Shown here in pieces: positions 61,900 to 64,000 of a stretch of DNA of 64,000 nt. Each line of letters begins with the position of its first letter. Position 1 is the stretch's first letter. The position numbers and the translations under genes were made by a program. The notes under the pieces are model-generated. The model saw only the letters and a program-made list of their open reading frames with translations. It searched no databases and had not been told where the DNA came from. The DNA is taken from the NCBI GenBank assembly GCA_020632955.1, contig JACKEO010000001.1, forward strand, positions 270,001 through 334,000, written 5' to 3'. This DNA comes from Alphaproteobacteria bacterium. GTDB taxonomy: Bacteria; Myxococcota_A; UBA796; GCA-2862545.

Positions 61900-62457
61900 T
61901 CCGGTGGGCAGCCGCGCGGCCTGGATCGCCTCCAGCACGGCCTTGCCCGCCTCGAACCACGGCGTGAGCTCGTGCTCGTCCCGCTCCAGCTCCCGCCCGG
62001 GCACGTGACCCGAGCCGAGCGTGGCGCCGGCGGTCACCAGGAAGAAGGCGGCCCTCCCGCCCGGCGGCCAGGGTGGCACGGGATCGTCGAGCACCTCGAG
62101 CTCGTCCCGGAACGCGAGCGCCTGGGCGCGGAAGGCCGCGGCCGCCTCGGCCACCGAGGGCACGGCGCCCATGCCCAGCGCCCCACCGCCGCGGCTGGTG
62201 TACAGGCTCACCGACCCGTCCTCCATCGCCACCACGGTGAGTCCGGAATCGCCCACGCCGATGTCCATCACGGCGCCGAGCACCCGCTCCGGCGGGCCTG
62301 CGGGGTCCGGCCCCAGGAAGTCCCGGGACAGGATCCCGCGGCGCAGCGCGGCGCCTGGCCCGTCCTCCACCACGCGACGCGGTGCAGGCAGGAGGAAGAC
62401 CACGATCACCGCAGCCAGCACCATCAGGCCCAGCACGATGGCGGCTGCCGACATCAT
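61894..62457 (-). CDS. Hypothetical single-helix membrane protein
   Basis: 187 residues. One N-terminal transmembrane helix (SAAAIVLGLMVLAAVIVVFLLPAP) and a soluble domain of unknown family containing VLGAVMDIGVGDSGLTVVAMEDGSVSLYTSRGGG and a C-terminal helix ending LEAIQAARLPTGP. A start at either of two adjacent ATG codons (62457/62454). Its stop lies in the tandem repeat after nrdJ. Confidence 0.65.
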   Translation of the reverse strand: MMSAAAIVLGLMVLAAVIVVFLLPAPRRVVEDGPGAALRRGILSRDFLGPDPAGPPERVLGAVMDIGVGDSGLTVVAMEDGSVSLYTSRGGGALGMGAVPSVAEAAAAFRAQALAFRDELEVLDDPVPPWPPGGRAAFFLVTAGATLGSGHVPGRELERDEHELTPWFEAGKAVLEAIQAARLPTGP

Positions 62458-62583
62458 GCGTCGCCCTCGATCGTGGGCGGCGCCCACGTCACGCCGCCTC
62501 CCCGGCGGGGGCACGGCGCTCGTCGAGACGTTGGATCCTGCGGCACATGGTCGCACCCTCCCGGCGCGCGACCCTACCTCAGA

Positions 62584-63300
62584 TCAGCGACCGTCCCGCC
62601 ACGCCGCGCGGGCCGTCGCGATCGCCTGGGTCACCTCGGCACGCGCCTCGTCGGTGGTCACCGCCCCCGCCCGGTAGCGCTCCAGCGCGTCCCGGTAGAC
62701 CGACAGCAGCGCCCTGAGCGCCTGCGTGCGCGCCTCGTCGGGGCGCGCCGCCGCCTCCGCCTCCATGCCCGACAGGCGCGCGTGGATCTGCCGCCAGCGC
62801 ACCCGTGCCGGATCGGTGCCCTGGTCCAGCGCATACCGCTGCATCTGGTCGTGCAGGTGCTCCACCGCCGCGGCGTCGTCGTCCGCGGTGGGCACCCGGG
62901 TGCCGTAGGGATCCGCCGGCTCGGCCGCGCCCGCGCGGAGCGCCAGCTGCGCCGCCGCCACCGCCTTCACCAGGTGCTGCTCCGCCACCGCGACGTTCGC
63001 GCCGTCCTCGCCGAGGGCCCGCACGAGCTGCGCGTGGTCGTCGGCCAGCCGCGCGAGGGCGAACAGCACCATGTCACTGGTGCGTCCGTGCCCGAGATGC
63101 GCCGGCGCCAGCGCCTCGAAGAGCGCCGCGCCCTCGCGGCACCCGTCCACGGTGGGCTGGCCCGCGCAGGCCGCCACCGCAGCCTCCGAGGCCGCCACCA
63201 GCGCCACGGCCTCGCCGCCCGCCCCGGACGACGCCGCGACGGGCGGAGCCTCCACCGTGCCGCAGCCCGCCGACAGCAGGACGCCGAGCAGCACGCTCAT
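62584..63300 (-). CDS. Hypothetical helical lipoprotein
   Basis: 238 residues. MSVLLGVLLSAGC gives a lipobox LSAGC. The mature part is Ala-rich and helical with a CAGQPTVDGC pair near its start (about 50-60); no family recognised. An upstream in-frame start would add a basic, unconserved tail, so ATG 63300 was chosen. Probably envelope-located. Lies between S18 and the 187-residue gene on the minus strand. Confidence 0.65.
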   Translation of the reverse strand: MSVLLGVLLSAGCGTVEAPPVAASSGAGGEAVALVAASEAAVAACAGQPTVDGCREGAALFEALAPAHLGHGRTSDMVLFALARLADDHAQLVRALGEDGANVAVAEQHLVKAVAAAQLALRAGAAEPADPYGTRVPTADDDAAAVEHLHDQMQRYALDQGTDPARVRWRQIHARLSGMEAEAAARPDEARTQALRALLSVYRDALERYRAGAVTTDEARAEVTQAIATARAAWRDGR

Positions 63301-63399
63301 CGGGCCCTCACGACGAGGCCGAGCAACGAAGGATCGACCGTCCACCCGCCACGCCACGGCGCTTCCGGGTGCGGTCGACACGAGGCGCGAGAGCCGAGG

Positions 63400-63606
63400 T
63401 CAGTCCTGCTTGACGTAGGGCAGCAGGGCGATCTGCCGCGCCCGCTTGATCGCCGTGGCGACCTGGCGCTGCTGCTTCGCCGTGAGGCCCGTGGCCCGGC
63501 GCGGGAGGATCTTGCCGCGCTCGGTGAGGAAGCGTTGCAGGCGGCGCACGTCCTTGTAGTCGATGTGCTCGCCGGTCTTGAGCGGGCTGCTCTTGCGTCG
63601 CGCCAT
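63400..63606 (-). CDS. rpsR: 30S ribosomal protein S18, cysteine-free form
   Basis: 68 residues, small-subunit protein that binds S6. [53 protein letters not shown] is the S18 core. It contains no Cys, so it is the zinc-free type (some genomes keep a separate Cys-containing copy). The usual rpsF-rpsR-rplI cluster is absent: the neighbours are a DNA glycosylase and a lipoprotein, hinting at a second, relocated paralogue. ATG 63606 has GAGGA seven bases upstream. Confidence 0.92.
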   Translation of the reverse strand: MARRKSSPLKTGEHIDYKDVRRLQRFLTERGKILPRRATGLTAKQQRQVATAIKRARQIALLPYVKQD

Positions 63607-63632
63607 GGTGTGTCCTCGGGGACGGGGGTGCG

Positions 63633-63677
63633 GTGTTCGTGGGCCAGGGCGTGTGCACGGACGGCACACGCGAACAC
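63633..63677 (-). promoter_or_regulatory. Nested inverted repeats in the rpsR leader
   Basis: Two perfect helices are possible: inner 8-bp GCGTGTGC/GCACACGC (63649-63656 with 63664-63671) and outer 7-bp GTGTTCG/CGAACAC (63633-63639 with 63671-63677). They sit between the glycosylase stop and the rpsR start. Either a terminator of the upstream gene (no T-run) or a structured 5' leader for ribosomal-protein feedback. Confidence 0.45.
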
Positions 63678-63689
63678 GCATCGCGGAGG

Positions 63690-64000
63690 TCACGACGCGC
63701 GGAACCCCGCGGGCTTAACCGACACCTCCGCAGGCGTCACGGCGTCGGGCTGGCAGACGGGGCAGTCGAAGGTTGCACGGCCGCCGAGCACCGTCTTCCG
63801 GATGGCCGCGCCACACCGCGGGCAGGGCTCGCCCTCCCGGCCGTACACCGCGAAGGGGTTGTCGCCCCCCTCCGAGACGTACACCACCTCGTCGCCCAGC
63901 GTGTCGGCCAGCGTGGCCTCCAGCTGCACCGGGATGGCCTCGGCGAGGCGTGCCCAGGCGGCCGCGTCCAGGGCGGACGCCGGGAGCTGCGGCGCGATGC
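63690..64000 (-). CDS. mutM: Formamidopyrimidine-DNA glycosylase, C-terminal part (truncated by window)
   Basis: Only the C-terminal ~103 residues are in the window; the frame is open to the edge. The Fpg/Nei zinc finger [32 protein letters not shown] is complete with four Cys (C-x2-C-x16-C-x2-C). It is the base-excision glycosylase that removes oxidised purines. Nei-type cannot be excluded without the N-terminus. The tail after the finger is about 17 residues longer than in E. coli MutM. Confidence 0.85.
   Translation of the reverse strand, partial: IAPQLPASALDAAAWARLAEAIPVQLEATLADTLGDEVVYVSEGGDNPFAVYGREGEPCPRCGAAIRKTVLGGRATFDCPVCQPDAVTPAEVSVKPAGFRAS

Overview
The window is very GC-rich bacterial chromosome, packed with genes that mostly abut or overlap by 1-4 bases (GTGA, ATGA and TTGA junctions) and often start with GTG or TTG. 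The best guess for the host is a member of the Myxococcota (former deltaproteobacteria). Evidence: a secreted metalloprotease with a Cys / hydrophobic / poly-Arg tail of the MYXO-CTERM type, many lipoproteins with Asp/Thr-rich tethers after the lipobox, Ser/Thr kinase and PP2C signalling proteins, and a long adenosylcobalamin-dependent ribonucleotide reductase. I could not compare the 16S with a database. No phage, transposon, plasmid or CRISPR array is visible; it looks like core chromosome with lineage-specific fusion proteins.

Layout. 1-2640: an rRNA operon on the minus strand (16S, a spacer without tRNA genes, first ~630 nt of 23S), with its promoter, boxA-like motifs and a long leader/spacer processing stem. 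2643-9228 (minus): smc, ftsY, a zapA-like gene and a DUF2752 gene. 9557-16059: deoxynucleoside salvage, with a nucleoside transporter and deoA on minus, and divergently a haloalkane-dehalogenase-like hydrolase coupled to deoC, then an acetyl-CoA synthetase. DeoC releases acetaldehyde and Acs activates acetate, so the set could carry deoxyribose to central metabolism. 16150-20602: a VWA lipoprotein, a beta-propeller protein, a small tyrosine phosphatase and an esterase lipoprotein. 20679-27803: signalling and housekeeping genes (stand-alone receiver overlapping a membrane Ser/Thr kinase, argS, an HD phosphohydrolase, and a three-part protein ending in a PP2C phosphatase).

27822-35820: a lipoprotein, an Ap4A-hydrolase-type phosphatase, a TetR regulator coupled to a QueG-like Fe-S protein, CBS and DksA-like proteins, and carA-carB. 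35913-42632: a zinc-ribbon membrane protein, an LVIVD-repeat lipoprotein, a di-haem propeller lipoprotein, an AlkB-like dioxygenase, an epimerase and a DMT protein. 42699-45085: a thiol-redox pair, a TlpA-like thioredoxin coupled to one polypeptide carrying VKOR, DsbA-like and FGE-sulfatase domains. 45130-49716: hrpB, facing a PQQ-type dehydrogenase fused to a di-haem tail. 49810-54549: a four-gene operon (D-aminoacylase-type amidohydrolase, M64-like peptidase, YhhN, metallophosphatase). 54546-57935: two unknown membrane proteins, a POT transporter and a small coiled-coil protein. 57936-61854: nrdJ behind tandem NrdR boxes and a DnaA-box-like site. 61894-64000 (minus): two envelope proteins, a cysteine-free S18, and the end of a formamidopyrimidine-DNA glycosylase running off the window.

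The most unusual items are the VKOR-DsbA-FGE fusion next to a TlpA protein, the three-part protein with a kinase-like middle and a PP2C phosphatase, the NrdR/DnaA control region of nrdJ, the dehalogenase-like enzyme coupled to deoC, and a zapA-like gene whose Shine-Dalgarno sequence sits in front of an ATC codon.
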